This document shows, in pieces, positions 25,296 through 33,398 of a DNA stretch of 64,000 bases. The DNA is taken from positions 24,614 through 88,613 of the forward strand of contig JAQVFR010000010.1 in NCBI GenBank assembly GCA_028697145.1, written 5' to 3'. The stretch's first letter is position 1; every line of letters begins with the position of its first letter. The translations under genes were made by a program, and so were the position numbers. The notes beneath the pieces were generated by a model. It was given only the letters and a program-made list of their open reading frames with translations, did no database searches and was not told the origin of the DNA. The stretch comes from Actinomycetota bacterium (lineage in GTDB: Bacteria; Actinomycetota; Geothermincolia; Geothermincolales; RBG-13-55-18).

Positions 25296-25871
25296 ATGGA
25301 AGTATCCGAGAACATCGGCGTGAAGGAGTACTTCGAGGAGGTAGTGCCCAAGATGGTGGAGGAGCAGCTCGCGGGGAGCGCCATCACCGGCATGGATGGC
25401 ACCGTCTTCACGGTGGAGTTCGACGTAAAGGGCGACCGGGAGTACGTATACGGCATCACCGTCAAGGACGCCAAGGACCTCGCGGTCAGCGAGGGCGCCC
25501 TGGAGAGCCCGATGATCAAGGTCGAGGTCAGCGAGGATGTCTGGCGCAAGGCGGTGACCGGGAAGCTGGAGGGCGCCATGGACATGTTCATGGACATGGG
25601 CCAGAACGCCAACCGCAAGAGGTACGATACTCTCGACTCCATCCGCGGCACCATGAACGTGGAGCTGGCCGTCCCCGACGGGTCCCAGGCAGACCTCAAG
25701 GTCGCATTCAACGACGCCGCCTCTCCCGAGGTTACCTTCAAGATCGGCCTGGAGGACTGGGCACTGATGCAGAAGGGCGAGCTTGCCGGACCCACCGCTT
25801 TCATGACCGGAAAGATGAAGATCGAGGGCGACATGCCCTTCGCCATGGCCTTGGGCAACCTGATGACCTGA
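25296..25871 (+). CDS. SCP2 sterol-binding domain protein
   Basis: A 191-residue soluble protein. The C-terminal half 'PEVTFKIGLEDWALMQKGEL' and 'AFMTGKMKIEGDMPFAMAL' (about residues 148-186) is the standard SCP2 lipid-binding core. The N-terminal half holds a second similar beta-rich stretch ('VFTVEFDVKGD', 'DVWRKAVTGKLEGAMDMFMDMG'), so it may be a tandem SCP2-like protein. It probably carries or senses acyl chains. AAGGAGG lies 5 bases before ATG 25296. It ends before a strong hairpin. Confidence 0.82.
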   Translation: MEVSENIGVKEYFEEVVPKMVEEQLAGSAITGMDGTVFTVEFDVKGDREYVYGITVKDAKDLAVSEGALESPMIKVEVSEDVWRKAVTGKLEGAMDMFMDMGQNANRKRYDTLDSIRGTMNVELAVPDGSQADLKVAFNDAASPEVTFKIGLEDWALMQKGELAGPTAFMTGKMKIEGDMPFAMALGNLMT

Positions 25872-25921
25872 TCGTCAGCGCGGACGCGAAAGGCCTTTTC
25901 CCGCCGTTGAGGGGCGATGAG

Positions 25922-25947
25922 AAGGCGGGGCCCGGCGGCCCCGCCTT
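25922..25947. terminator. Strong GC hairpin between convergent genes
   Basis: AAGGCGGGGCC (25922-25932) pairs perfectly with GGCCCCGCCTT (25937-25947) around a 4-base loop. No long T-tract follows on either strand, so it may be a factor-aided or two-way terminator. Confidence 0.6.
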
Positions 25948-25975
25948 CACGATTCTCTCGGAACGGCTCTGCCGC

Positions 25976-26101
25976 TCAGCGGCGCTTTGACTCCAAGGCC
26001 ATTTCCCTCATGCAGGCCTGGATGAAGAGGTGGAAGCTGGGGTGAAGCGAACAGGAAGAAATCGGGCATTCGCCGCAGAGCCGCGTGCACTTTATCTCCA
26101 T
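25976..26101 (-). CDS. 41-residue Cys-rich small protein
   Basis: A short gene with an AAGGAGG site 6 bases before its ATG (26101). The product has cysteines at 5, 9, 12, 17 and 30, four of them grouped as C-x3-C-x2-C-x4-C near the N-terminus ('KCTRLCGECPISSC'), and a basic end. The spacing suggests a metal or Fe-S site. There is no signal peptide. I do not recognise the family. A perfect ATATGCA/TGCATAT repeat lies upstream. The longer frame to 26209 lacks an SD site and looks non-coding. Confidence 0.55.
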   Translation of the reverse strand: MEIKCTRLCGECPISSCSLHPSFHLFIQACMREMALESKRR

Positions 26102-26201
26102 TTGCCGCCTCCTTCGTACTTGTGGCGCTTGACGTTCTCCTAATATATATTTCCACGGGAACCGTAATATTCCTTCTCCAATATAAGGTAATAATCTCTT
26201 A

Positions 26202-26222
26202 ATATGCATCAGATCTGCATAT
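26202..26222. promoter_or_regulatory. Perfect 7-bp inverted repeat, operator candidate
   Basis: ATATGCA (26202-26208) and TGCATAT (26216-26222) around 7 bases, in the AT-rich divergent region between the Cys-rich small gene and the FGGY kinase. It may be a binding site for a dimeric regulator. Confidence 0.35.
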
Positions 26223-26380
26223 CAGCAGTACAACCTGTACGTGACAACCGCTCATCTTTCTGAAGTGCTTGGGCCGATGGCCCGCGGGAGGGACAGCGCG
26301 CGCGCGGCGGGAGAGCCACGGCCGCAGCAGCCGCCGCGCATGCATTACAATGTATCTGGGAGTGGGAGGGAGGAAATGCC

Positions 26381-27919
26381 TTGGAGGATTACGTAATCGG
26401 CCACGACATCGGGACGGGCGGCTGCAAGAGCGTGCTGGCGAGCACGCAGGGCGAGCTCGTCGCCTCGGCCTTCGAGCCCTACCCCGTCTATCATCCCAGG
26501 AATAACCAGGCCGAGCAGGACCCCGACGACTGGTGGCGCGCGTCGGCGAGGGCTACACGGGATTTGATGGCAGGGAGCGGCGTCGACCCCGCAAGGGTGA
26601 TCGGGATAGGGTTCGCAGGCCAGATGCTGGGGGTGGTCCCCGTGGCAGAGGACGGCGCCCCCTTGCGCAGGGCCATTATATGGCTGGACAGCCGCGCCGA
26701 CGAGCAGGCGGCGAAGCTCATACGCCGTTTCGGCGGCAGGCGGGTGGTCATGCGCGTGGCGGGCGCTATCCCGTCTGGGAAGGACGTGGTCTGCAAGATC
26801 GTGTGGCTGCGGGAGAACGAGCCGGAGGTCTTCCACGCCACCCGCTTCTTTCTCGATGCCACGGGATACCTCGTTTACCGCGCCACGGGAGAGATGGTCT
26901 TGGACCACACCGGAGCCGGGGGAACGGGGATGTTAGGTGGCCGTAAGCGACAGTGGTCCCGCCTGCTGGCGGAGCTGGCCGGCCTGCCGCTCGAAAAGAT
27001 GCCTCCCATCAGTTCGAGCATCGACATCATGGGTGCCCTGGGGGATGATGCCGCGCGCGTAATGGGGCTGGGGAGCGAAACGCAGGTGATCGCGGGTATG
27101 GCCGACATCCCCGCGGCCGCGGCAGGCTCAGGCGCCCTGGAGGATGGGGAAGCCCATATCAATATCGGCACCTCGAGCTGGCTCTGCATCTCCGTGTCCC
27201 GGCCGCGCAACCTGGGGAAATACGGGATCGCGCCCGTAGTCTCCGCGGACCCGGAGATGTACCTCATGATAGGCGAGTCGGAGACGGCAGGGGCCTGCCT
27301 GGGGTGGTTCGCGAAGAACCTCTGCCGCTGCGCTGACGCGCGGGGACCGGCCGGAGAGGGCGAGACATTCCGGGACCTGGACGAGATCGCGCGGCAGGTG
27401 GAGCCCGGCGCGGGCAGGCTGCTCTTCGCGCCCTGGATGTTCGGGGAGAGGTCGCCGGTGACCGACACCAGCATCCGCGCTGCTTTCGTAAACCTCGGGC
27501 TGGAACACAAGAGAGAGCACCTGCTGCGGGCCGTGTACGAGGGGGTGGCTTACAACCTGCGCTGGCTGCTGGATGCGGCCGCGGGCGCCGGTCTGGCCTG
27601 CGACCCCCTGCGCGCCATCGGTGGGGGTGCCAAGAGCGACGTGTGGATGCAGATCGTCGCGGACGTGACCCGGCGCCGCGTGGATGCCGTCGAGCATGCG
27701 CAGGAAGCGGGAGCGATGGGTTGCGCCCTGGCGTCGGCGCTGGCCGTGGGGGGAGGAGGCTCCTTCAAGGAGATAAAGAGAGCGGTACGTGTCAGGGAGT
27801 CTTTCGAGCCGCGCGAGGAATGCTGCCGCATATATGACGGGATGTACGGCGCTTTCCGCCGCATCTACCCCGGGCTCCGCGGCGCCTGCGCCAGGCTCAA
27901 CTGCACGGCCGCCCCTTGA
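26381..27919 (+). CDS. FGGY family carbohydrate kinase
   Basis: A 512-residue two-domain sugar kinase of the xylulokinase-like group. Seen: 'IGHDIGTGGCKSVL' (ATP phosphate loop, 6-19), 'IIWLDSRADEQ', 'NIGTSSWLCI' and 'AIGGGAKSDVWMQIVADV' (C-terminal signature). It phosphorylates a pentose, a polyol or a related sugar. The TTG start at 26381 has GGGAGG about 7 bases upstream; an out-of-frame ATG nearby stops after six codons. No sugar isomerase or transporter is adjacent, so the substrate is open. Confidence 0.86.
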   Translation: MEDYVIGHDIGTGGCKSVLASTQGELVASAFEPYPVYHPRNNQAEQDPDDWWRASARATRDLMAGSGVDPARVIGIGFAGQMLGVVPVAEDGAPLRRAIIWLDSRADEQAAKLIRRFGGRRVVMRVAGAIPSGKDVVCKIVWLRENEPEVFHATRFFLDATGYLVYRATGEMVLDHTGAGGTGMLGGRKRQWSRLLAELAGLPLEKMPPISSSIDIMGALGDDAARVMGLGSETQVIAGMADIPAAAAGSGALEDGEAHINIGTSSWLCISVSRPRNLGKYGIAPVVSADPEMYLMIGESETAGACLGWFAKNLCRCADARGPAGEGETFRDLDEIARQVEPGAGRLLFAPWMFGERSPVTDTSIRAAFVNLGLEHKREHLLRAVYEGVAYNLRWLLDAAAGAGLACDPLRAIGGGAKSDVWMQIVADVTRRRVDAVEHAQEAGAMGCALASALAVGGGGSFKEIKRAVRVRESFEPREECCRIYDGMYGAFRRIYPGLRGACARLNCTAAP

Positions 27920-28081
27920 GGTACGGGCGCACGGAAGCCCCGGCTATTAGGCGGAAGACTCGCAGGAGTCCGAACGCGGGGCTGCCCCATGTGCTCCGCC
28001 CCGCCGGGGGGTACAATACTGGCGGAACGGAAACACGGTCCACGGGGATGACGAGCGCGAGCATCCGGATGGGAGAAAGCA

Positions 28082-28750
28082 ATGGGTGAAGACAACGGAA
28101 CCGCGAGGAAGATAATCGCCTGCGCTACGGTTGCGGAGGAACTGCGCCTCATGGGCGTTCCCGAGGGCGAACTGCTGGAGCTCGAATTCGGTCTGCATGT
28201 TTATCCGGATAAACTGCGCGAGACCCTGCAGGGGGAGATAGACGCCGTGCCGGGCGAGGGAGACATAGTCCTGGGTTACGGCCTGTGCTCCAATGCCGCG
28301 GTGGGGCTGGTATCGCGGACGCACCGCATCATCATCCCCCGCGTTGACGACTGCATAGCGCTCTTCCTGGGCTCGAGGCGGGAACACCTGAGGAGGCTGC
28401 GGGAGGAGCCAGGCACCTATTTTCTGACCAAGGGATGGATCAGGGCCGCGGAACTGCCCATAAACGATTACCTGCGCATGGTGGAGAGATATGGAGAGGA
28501 AAGGGCGCTGCGCGTGACCAGGGTGATGCTGGCGAACTACAAACGCGTCGTCCTCATCAACACCGGAAACTACCGGCTGGACGAATTCCGGGCGGCGGCT
28601 CGATCCATGGCCGATACCCTGGAGCTGAACTACGAGGAGATCCCCGGGTCCAACCGCATGCTGCGCGCCATGCTCGACGGGGACTGGGATTCCGAGTACG
28701 TGATCGTCGAGCCCGGCGAAGAGACCACCCTGGCGATGTTCCTGGAATAG
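28082..28750 (+). CDS. DUF1638 domain protein
   Basis: A 222-residue protein matching the DUF1638 pattern: 'KIIACATVAEELR' at the start, 'DIVLGYGLCSNAAVGL', and 'RIIIPRVDDCIALFLGSR'. Members often lie near corrinoid methyltransferase genes; the UroD-like gene at 16305 is the only such hint here. No catalytic residues are known to me; conserved Cys residues sit in ACAT, LCSN and DDC. ATG 28082 follows GGGAGAAAGC. Function unknown. Confidence 0.75.
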   Translation: MGEDNGTARKIIACATVAEELRLMGVPEGELLELEFGLHVYPDKLRETLQGEIDAVPGEGDIVLGYGLCSNAAVGLVSRTHRIIIPRVDDCIALFLGSRREHLRRLREEPGTYFLTKGWIRAAELPINDYLRMVERYGEERALRVTRVMLANYKRVVLINTGNYRLDEFRAAARSMADTLELNYEEIPGSNRMLRAMLDGDWDSEYVIVEPGEETTLAMFLE

Positions 28751-28792
28751 GACCTGACCCCATCTTACCTACAGACCACGGCTCCCGGATTG

Positions 28793-28821
28793 TTGTTTCG
28801 TCGATTTCGTTGGTGTAACAT
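28793..28821 (+). promoter_or_regulatory. Promoter for tRNA-Thr/tRNA-Met/tuf
   Basis: TTGTTT (28793-28798), 17 bases, TAACAT (28816-28821); start of transcription would fall about 15-20 bases before the tRNA. Confidence 0.55.
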
Positions 28822-28845
28822 AATTAGCGCGCTGGAGATTGACGA

Positions 28846-28921
28846 GCCCGCTTAGCTCAGCAGGTAGAGCACATCCATGGTAAGGATGGGGTCAGCAGTT
28901 CGAATCTGCTAGCGGGCTCCA
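28846..28921 (+). tRNA. tRNA-Thr (GGT)
   Basis: Acceptor stem GCCCGCT/AGCGGGC, a 7-base anticodon loop ATGGTAA giving anticodon GGT, a T-arm with TTCGAAT, and an encoded CCA. Confidence 0.95.
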
Positions 28922-28937
28922 TTTTTTCCACCCGCGT

Positions 28938-29014
28938 GGCGGTGTAGCTCAGTTGGTTAGAGCGCACGGTTCATACCCGTGAGGTCAGAGGTTCAAATCC
29001 TCTCACCGCTACCA
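28938..29014 (+). tRNA. tRNA-Met (CAT), elongator-like
   Basis: Acceptor GGCGGTG/CACCGCT, anticodon loop TTCATAC (CAT), T-arm GTTCAAATC, encoded CCA. The anticodon stem lacks the three G-C pairs of an initiator, so it is elongator-like; an Ile (lysidine) role cannot be fully excluded. Confidence 0.93.
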
Positions 29015-29102
29015 GCGATCTGATACGGGCGCAGCCGTACATATAAGGGTGTCAGTCGGAGCCCCCATGTCGGGCTTCGAGCCATTATCCAGGAGGAATA
29101 AA

Positions 29103-30305
29103 ATGGCCAAGAAGAAATTCGAGAGGACCAAGCCCCATGTGAACGTGGGAACCATCGGACACGTGGACCACGGCAAGACCACGCTCACCTCGGCCATCAC
29201 CATGTGCCTGTCCAACCAGGGCCAGGAGGTGGAGGTGCGGTCCTTCGACTCCATAGACAACGCCCCAGAGGAGAAGGAGCGCGGCATCACCATCGCCATC
29301 GCCCACGTGGAGTACCAGACGGAGAAGCGGCACTACGCCCACGTTGACTGCCCGGGGCACGCCGACTACATCAAGAACATGATCACCGGCGCCGCCCAGA
29401 TGGACGGGGCCATCCTGGTGGTCTCCGCGGCCGACGGCCCCATGCCCCAGACGCGCGAGCACATCGTGCTGGCCCGCCAGGTGGGCGTCCCCGCCATGGT
29501 GGTCTACTTGAACAAGGCGGACATGGTAGACGACCCCGAGCTGCTGGAGCTGGTGGAGATGGAGGTGCGCGAACTCCTCACCGAGTACGAGTTCCCCGGC
29601 GACGACATCCCGGTCATCGCGGGCTCGGCCCTCAAGGCCATGGAGTGCGGCTGCGGCAAGAGGGAGTGCGAGGCCTGCGGGTCGGTCATGGAGCTCATGG
29701 ACGCCGTGGACGACTACATCCCCACCCCCACCCGCGACGTGGACAAGCCCTTCCTCCTGGCCATCGAGGACGTATTCTCCATCACCGGCCGCGGCACCGT
29801 GGTCACCGGCCGCATCGAGCGCGGGGCCATCCACACCGGGGACGAGGTGGAGATCGTGGGCATCCGCCCCACCAAGAAGACGGTGGTCACCGGGGTGGAG
29901 ATGTTCAGAAAGATCCTGGACGAGGGACAGGCCGGGGACAACGTGGGGCTGCTCCTGCGCGGCATCGGCCGCAAGGACGTGGAGCGCGGCCAGGTGGTGG
30001 CCATACCCGGCTCCATCACCCCCCACACCGAGTTCAAGGCCCAGGTCTACGTGCTCTCGCGCGAGGAGGGGGGCCGCCATACTCCCTTCTTTTCCGGCTA
30101 CCGCCCCCAGTTCTACTTCCGCACCACCGACATCACCGGCACCGTCACCCTCTCCGAGGGAGTGGAGATGGTCATGCCCGGCGACAACACGGAGATGGAC
30201 CTGGAGCTCATCAACCCCATCGCCATGGAGGAAGGCCTGCGCTTCGCCATCCGCGAGGGGGGCCGTACCGTGGGAGCCGGAAGGGTCACGGAGATAAAGA
30301 AGTGA
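29103..30305 (+). CDS. tuf: Elongation factor Tu (copy 1)
   Basis: A 400-residue translation GTPase that brings aminoacyl-tRNA to the ribosome. G1 GHVDHGKT (19-26), DCPGH and NKAD are intact. An insert near 182-192 ([11 protein letters not shown]) has four Cys spaced C-x-C-x4-C-x2-C and could bind metal. It has the same protein and DNA as the copy at 47162; identity runs from the SD site (29087) to the last codon. It follows two tRNA genes and probably shares their promoter. ATG 29103 follows AGGAGG. Confidence 0.98.
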   Translation: MAKKKFERTKPHVNVGTIGHVDHGKTTLTSAITMCLSNQGQEVEVRSFDSIDNAPEEKERGITIAIAHVEYQTEKRHYAHVDCPGHADYIKNMITGAAQMDGAILVVSAADGPMPQTREHIVLARQVGVPAMVVYLNKADMVDDPELLELVEMEVRELLTEYEFPGDDIPVIAGSALKAMECGCGKRECEACGSVMELMDAVDDYIPTPTRDVDKPFLLAIEDVFSITGRGTVVTGRIERGAIHTGDEVEIVGIRPTKKTVVTGVEMFRKILDEGQAGDNVGLLLRGIGRKDVERGQVVAIPGSITPHTEFKAQVYVLSREEGGRHTPFFSGYRPQFYFRTTDITGTVTLSEGVEMVMPGDNTEMDLELINPIAMEEGLRFAIREGGRTVGAGRVTEIKK

Positions 30306-30339
30306 TCGGAAAGACCAGGGATTTGATGTTTGTTCGATC

Positions 30340-30479
30340 GCATACGTGCCAGGCCTGCATGATGGAAGACGGGTATCAGGTCTCCACATGAAAACATGGA
30401 GGCGCTGACACGCCGAGTAATCAATGCGCTGGCACCGTGTCACCGTCCTTCGGAGGCGCCTTCGCCTTAGCGACGCAGG
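30340..30479 (-). repeat. Structured intergenic repeat, copy A (inverted)
   Basis: Read on the minus strand, it starts with a GTCGC...GCGA hairpin, then TCC-GAA-GGA, then GGTGCCAGCGC, a longer variable middle (about 95 bases), and ends with GCAGGCCTGGCACGTATGC. The same ends flank copies B-D. It lies between tuf and rpmG. Confidence 0.65.
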
Positions 30480-30495
30480 CTGTAGGCCTTTTTAA

Positions 30496-30524
30496 TTGAC
30501 ACCGACGCAGGGTTTTGATAGCGT
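30496..30524 (+). promoter_or_regulatory. Promoter for rpmG-tRNA-Trp-secE-nusG
   Basis: TTGACA (30496-30501), 17 bases, TAGCGT (30519-30524). The TTGACACC start is shared with the promoters before rpoB and rpsL. Confidence 0.55.
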
Positions 30525-30558
30525 AAAGCTTCGGTTTTCGAACGGAAGGTGAAGATAG

Positions 30559-30708
30559 ATGAGAGTACTGGTGACGCTGGCATGCACCGAGTGCAAGAGG
30601 CGTAACTACGCGACGAAGAAGAACAAGAGCAACGATCCGGACAGGATAGAGCTGAAGAAGTACTGCCGGTGGTGCCGTGCGCATACTTTGCACCGCGAGA
30701 CACGCTAG
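30559..30708 (+). CDS. rpmG: 50S ribosomal protein L33
   Basis: A 49-residue L33 ([19 protein letters not shown]...) with a zinc-ribbon set of Cys9, Cys12, Cys36 and Cys39, i.e. the zinc-keeping form. It was found by reading the sequence between tuf and tRNA-Trp; GGAAGGTGAAG lies upstream. The position before secE is usual in many bacteria. Confidence 0.95.
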   Translation: MRVLVTLACTECKRRNYATKKNKSNDPDRIELKKYCRWCRAHTLHRETR

Positions 30709-30783
30709 GCTAATATATTGTAGAGCGAGGAGGGTGCTTGAAGGCTGCCCGCGCAGTGAGCACCCGGCTTTAGGGATAAGCGT

Positions 30784-30860
30784 AGGCCTGTAGCTCCAAC
30801 TGGTAGAGCGCCGGTCTCCAAAACCGGAAGTTGGGGGTTCGAATCCCTCCAGGCCTGCCA
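30784..30860 (+). tRNA. tRNA-Trp (CCA)
   Basis: Acceptor AGGCCTG/CAGGCCT, anticodon stem CCGGT/ACCGG with loop CTCCAAA (CCA), T-arm GTTCGAATC, encoded CCA. The position before secE-nusG is classical. Confidence 0.96.
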
Positions 30861-30887
30861 TTATTTTTGTGAGGAAGAGGAGGCGAA

Positions 30888-31181
30888 GTGCCGAGTCGAG
30901 AAATGCGCCGCATGCAGCAGAAGCTGGGCATGGAGAAAAAGCGTGAACAGCTCAAGAAGTCCCGCGGCGGCCGCAAGAAGAGCGGACCCAAGAAGCAGAG
31001 GGTGACCGTTTCGCAATTCCTCACGGAGGTCCGGGCGGAGATGAAGAAAGTCACCTGGCCGACCAGGGACGAAGTGGTCTCCTACACGATAGTGGTCATG
31101 GTGACGGTGGTCATCATGGGCGGATTGATCTACTTCGCCGACATCCTGTTCACCAAGCTGGTGGACATAGTCATTTTCTGA
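30888..31181 (+). CDS. secE: Preprotein translocase subunit SecE
   Basis: A 97-residue SecE of the single-helix bacterial type. A long, very basic N-terminal region (about 1-38) precedes the amphipathic 'FLTEVRAEMKKVTWPTRDEV' (the conserved KKVxWP motif) and one membrane helix (about 68-90). It clamps SecY in the protein-export channel; secY lies at 57911. GTG 30888 follows GAGGAGG. Confidence 0.93.
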   Translation: MPSREMRRMQQKLGMEKKREQLKKSRGGRKKSGPKKQRVTVSQFLTEVRAEMKKVTWPTRDEVVSYTIVVMVTVVIMGGLIYFADILFTKLVDIVIF

Positions 31182-31196
31182 TGCAGGAGCGAGAGC

Positions 31197-31721
31197 ATGG
31201 ATCCTAGATGGTACGTGATCCACACATACGCCGGTTATGAGAACAAGGTGAAGAGCAATCTCGAGCACCGCATTGAATCCATGGACATGGGGGAGATGAT
31301 CTTCAGGGTGGTCGTCCCCACCGAGGACGTCATGGAGATCAAGGGCGGAAAAAAAGAGGTGGTCCAGAAGAAAATGCTGCCGGGATATATCCTGGTGAAT
31401 ATGGAACTCGACGACGACAGCTGGTACGTGGTGCGCAATACCCCGGGCGTTACCGGCTTCGTGGGCTCGAGCGCCAAGCCGACGCCCCTCACCGAGGGCG
31501 AGGCATTGAAGCTGCTCAAGCGCCCGACTACGGAGAAACCGCGGCCGAAGACCGAGTTCGAGGAGGGGATGAGCGTACGGGTGTCCGCCGGTCCTTTCGC
31601 CGACATGAGCGGCACCATTTCCGAGATCAATATCGACCAGAGCAAGCTCAAGGTGATGGTCTCCATATTCGGGCGCGAGACACCGGTGGAGCTCACCTTC
31701 GACCAGGTGAGCAAGCTGTAA
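31197..31721 (+). CDS. nusG: Transcription termination/antitermination factor NusG
   Basis: A 174-residue NusG. The NGN domain (1-~110) has '[16 protein letters not shown]' and '[11 protein letters not shown]', and the KOW domain (about 123-174) has '[18 protein letters not shown]'. It binds RNA polymerase and links it to Rho or the ribosome. It is 15 bases after secE and 17 before rplK. Confidence 0.96.
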   Translation: MDPRWYVIHTYAGYENKVKSNLEHRIESMDMGEMIFRVVVPTEDVMEIKGGKKEVVQKKMLPGYILVNMELDDDSWYVVRNTPGVTGFVGSSAKPTPLTEGEALKLLKRPTTEKPRPKTEFEEGMSVRVSAGPFADMSGTISEINIDQSKLKVMVSIFGRETPVELTFDQVSKL

Positions 31722-31738
31722 GGAGGAACAGGAAAAAA

Positions 31739-32164
31739 ATGGCCAAGAAGGTCATAACCAAGATCAAGCTGCAGATAGCCGCCGGCCAGGCGAACCCCGC
31801 CCCTCCGGTCGGCCCTGCCCTGGGCCAGCACGGCGTGAACATCATGGAGTTCTGCAAAGCCTATAATGCCCAGACCCAGTCCCAGGTGGGGACCATAATC
31901 CCGGTGGAGATAACCGTCTACGAGGACCGCAGTTTCTCTTTCGTGACCAAGACCCCGCCGGCGGCGGTCCTGCTCAGGCAGAAGGCGGGGATCGAGAAGG
32001 GCTCCGGCGAGCCCAACGTGCAGAAGGTAGCAAGCATATCCCACAAGGACCTGCTGGATATCGCCGAGCAGAAGATGGCCGATCTGAATGCCAGGGACCT
32101 GGAGGCGGCCGCACGCATTATCGAGGGGACAGCCCGCAGTATGGGCATAGTGGTAGAACCATAG
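31739..32164 (+). CDS. rplK: 50S ribosomal protein L11
   Basis: A 141-residue L11 of standard length, with '[26 protein letters not shown]' at the start and the RNA-binding C-terminal half ('[21 protein letters not shown]'). It forms the factor-binding stalk base. The L1-site hairpins follow its stop. Confidence 0.97.
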   Translation: MAKKVITKIKLQIAAGQANPAPPVGPALGQHGVNIMEFCKAYNAQTQSQVGTIIPVEITVYEDRSFSFVTKTPPAAVLLRQKAGIEKGSGEPNVQKVASISHKDLLDIAEQKMADLNARDLEAAARIIEGTARSMGIVVEP

Positions 32165-32180
32165 GAGAGAGACCATCGCG

Positions 32181-32264
32181 GTGGGAGGGCGACAGCCCGC
32201 GAGGACCACGGAGGTGAACAGAGTGAACCCCTGTCGGATATCTCGACCCCATGCGATTGTGTAA
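32181..32264 (+). promoter_or_regulatory. L1-binding-site-like hairpin 1 with SD and 13-codon ORF
   Basis: GTGG (32181-32184) pairs with CCAC (32206-32209); inside, GGGC (32187-32190) pairs with GCCC (32195-32198) around a GACA loop, leaving a 2-by-7 internal loop (GA against GCGAGGA). GGAGG (32210-32214) follows at once, and a GTG at 32223 opens a 13-codon ORF ending TAA 32264. It is the upstream copy of the rplA leader. Confidence 0.6.
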
Positions 32265-32295
32265 ACAACGGATACACCCTTACTTTCCGCTTGAT

Positions 32296-32337
32296 GTGGG
32301 AGGGTGAGAACCCGCGAGCACCACGGAGGTGAACGGA
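32296..32337 (+). promoter_or_regulatory. L1-binding-site-like hairpin 2 at rplA start
   Basis: GTGG (32296-32299) with CCAC (32321-32324), GGGT (32302-32305) with ACCC (32310-32313) around GAGA, and the same 2-by-7 internal loop (GA against GCGAGCA). Compared with hairpin 1 the inner pair changed C-G to T-A on both sides. The SD GGAGG (32325-32329) abuts the stem, so L1 binding could block rplA translation. Confidence 0.65.
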
Positions 32338-33060
32338 GTGAAGAAGAGAAGCAAGCGTTATCAGCAGGCGCTCGAGCTCTACGACCGCCAGAAGTTGTAT
32401 CACCCCAGGGAGGCGGTGGCCATAATCGTAAAGATGCCCGGCGGCCGCTTCGATGAAACGGTGGAGGTAGCTTTCCACCTGGGTGTCGACCCCCGCAAAG
32501 CCGACCAGATGATCCGGGGCACCGTGAGCCTGCCCCACGGTACGGGCAAGGAGATGCGGGTGCTCGTCATAGCGCAGGGGGACAAAGCGCGAGATGCAGA
32601 AACAGCGGGTGCGGATTACGTGGGCGGGCCCGAGATGCTGGAGAAGATCCAGGGCGGATGGTTCGAATTCGACGCCATGATCGCCACCCCGGATATGATG
32701 TCACAGGTCGGGAAGCTGGGCAAGCTGTTGGGTCCGCGCGGCCTCATGCCCAACCCCAAGGTCGGCACGGTGACCTTCGAGGTCGAAAAGGCGGTGAGGG
32801 ACATCAAGGCGGGAAAGATCGAGTACCGTGTCGACCGCCAGGGAAACCTGCACCTCATCCTGGGCAAGAAGAGCTTCGACGAGCAGAAGCTGCTCGAAAA
32901 CTACGTGACGGTGCTGGAGGAGATCATCCGCGCCAAGCCGGCCGCGGCCAAGGGACGTTATATCAAGAGCATCACCCTCGCCGTCTCCATGGGGCCGGGG
33001 GTGAAGGTGGACCCGACCATAGTCAGGGATATCCTCGCGGAGGAGGAAGCCACGGCCTAG
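32338..33060 (+). CDS. rplA: 50S ribosomal protein L1
   Basis: A 240-residue L1 with '[16 protein letters not shown]' at the start, '[13 protein letters not shown]' mid-protein and '[20 protein letters not shown]' near the end. It forms the L1 stalk and is a known autogenous repressor in many bacteria. I prefer GTG 32338: the GGAGG site lies 8 bases before it, whereas GTG 32329 overlaps that site. Confidence 0.95.
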   Translation: MKKRSKRYQQALELYDRQKLYHPREAVAIIVKMPGGRFDETVEVAFHLGVDPRKADQMIRGTVSLPHGTGKEMRVLVIAQGDKARDAETAGADYVGGPEMLEKIQGGWFEFDAMIATPDMMSQVGKLGKLLGPRGLMPNPKVGTVTFEVEKAVRDIKAGKIEYRVDRQGNLHLILGKKSFDEQKLLENYVTVLEEIIRAKPAAAKGRYIKSITLAVSMGPGVKVDPTIVRDILAEEEATA

Positions 33061-33101
33061 AGGCAACGAACGTCGGGAATTTTCTCATGCGATTGACGGA
33101 A

Positions 33102-33226
33102 TGCATCGCGAAAGCGACGGCGCCGCCCGAAGGAAGGTGACGCAGTGTCCCAGCGCCTGGACTCTGGTCGCGAGCAGCGAAGCGATGTGATGGTCTTGAG
33201 TTTAATCCAGGCCTGGCACGTGTGCG
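33102..33226 (+). repeat. Structured intergenic repeat, copy B
   Basis: Starts TGCATCGCGAAAGCGACGGC as in copies C and D, has CGCCCGAAGG and CAGCGCC, a longer middle, and ends CCAGGCCTGGCACGTGTGC. Confidence 0.65.
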
Positions 33227-33272
33227 TTCCGGCCAGGGCAGAAGCTTGACTGACGGGTGCGTCCGTGGTAGG

Positions 33273-33356
33273 TTTGTCGCTGTCGGGCCTGAGAAGCGGG
33301 CGTCCGTAAGGGCTTAATCCGTACCCGCGGAGGCTGGAGGTACACGAACAAGTGAC
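33273..33356 (+). ncRNA. L10-type ribosomal leader before rplJ
   Basis: GCGGG (33296-33300) pairs with CCCGC (33324-33328); between them is GGGCTTAATCC, and GGAGG follows. This order (stem, CUUAAU, stem, GGAGG) matches my memory of L10 leaders. An outer stem GTCGCT (33276-33281) / AGTGAC (33351-33356) closes it and runs into the attenuator. Confidence 0.65.
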
Positions 33357-33385
33357 CCCTTGCTCTTCGCGAGGGGTTTTAGTTT
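33356..33385 (+). terminator. Attenuator hairpin before rplJ
   Basis: CCCCTTGC (33356-33363) pairs with GCGAGGGG (33369-33376, one G-T pair) around TCTTC, followed by TTTTAGTTT. It ends 14 bases before the rplJ ATG and shares a base with the leader's outer stem. Confidence 0.7.
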
Positions 33386-33398
33386 ACGGGAGGAAAGT

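Larger units (their letters stand above)
33061..33398 (+). other. rplA-rplJ intergenic leader region
   Basis: 338 bases holding, in order, structured repeat copy B (33102-33226), an L10-type leader (about 33273-33345) and an attenuator hairpin (33356-33380). No gene seen. Confidence 0.7.

Noticed and set aside
1..28750. Prophage, integrase or insertion sequence in the accessory region
   Set aside because: No transposase, integrase, phage or att-like sequences were found.
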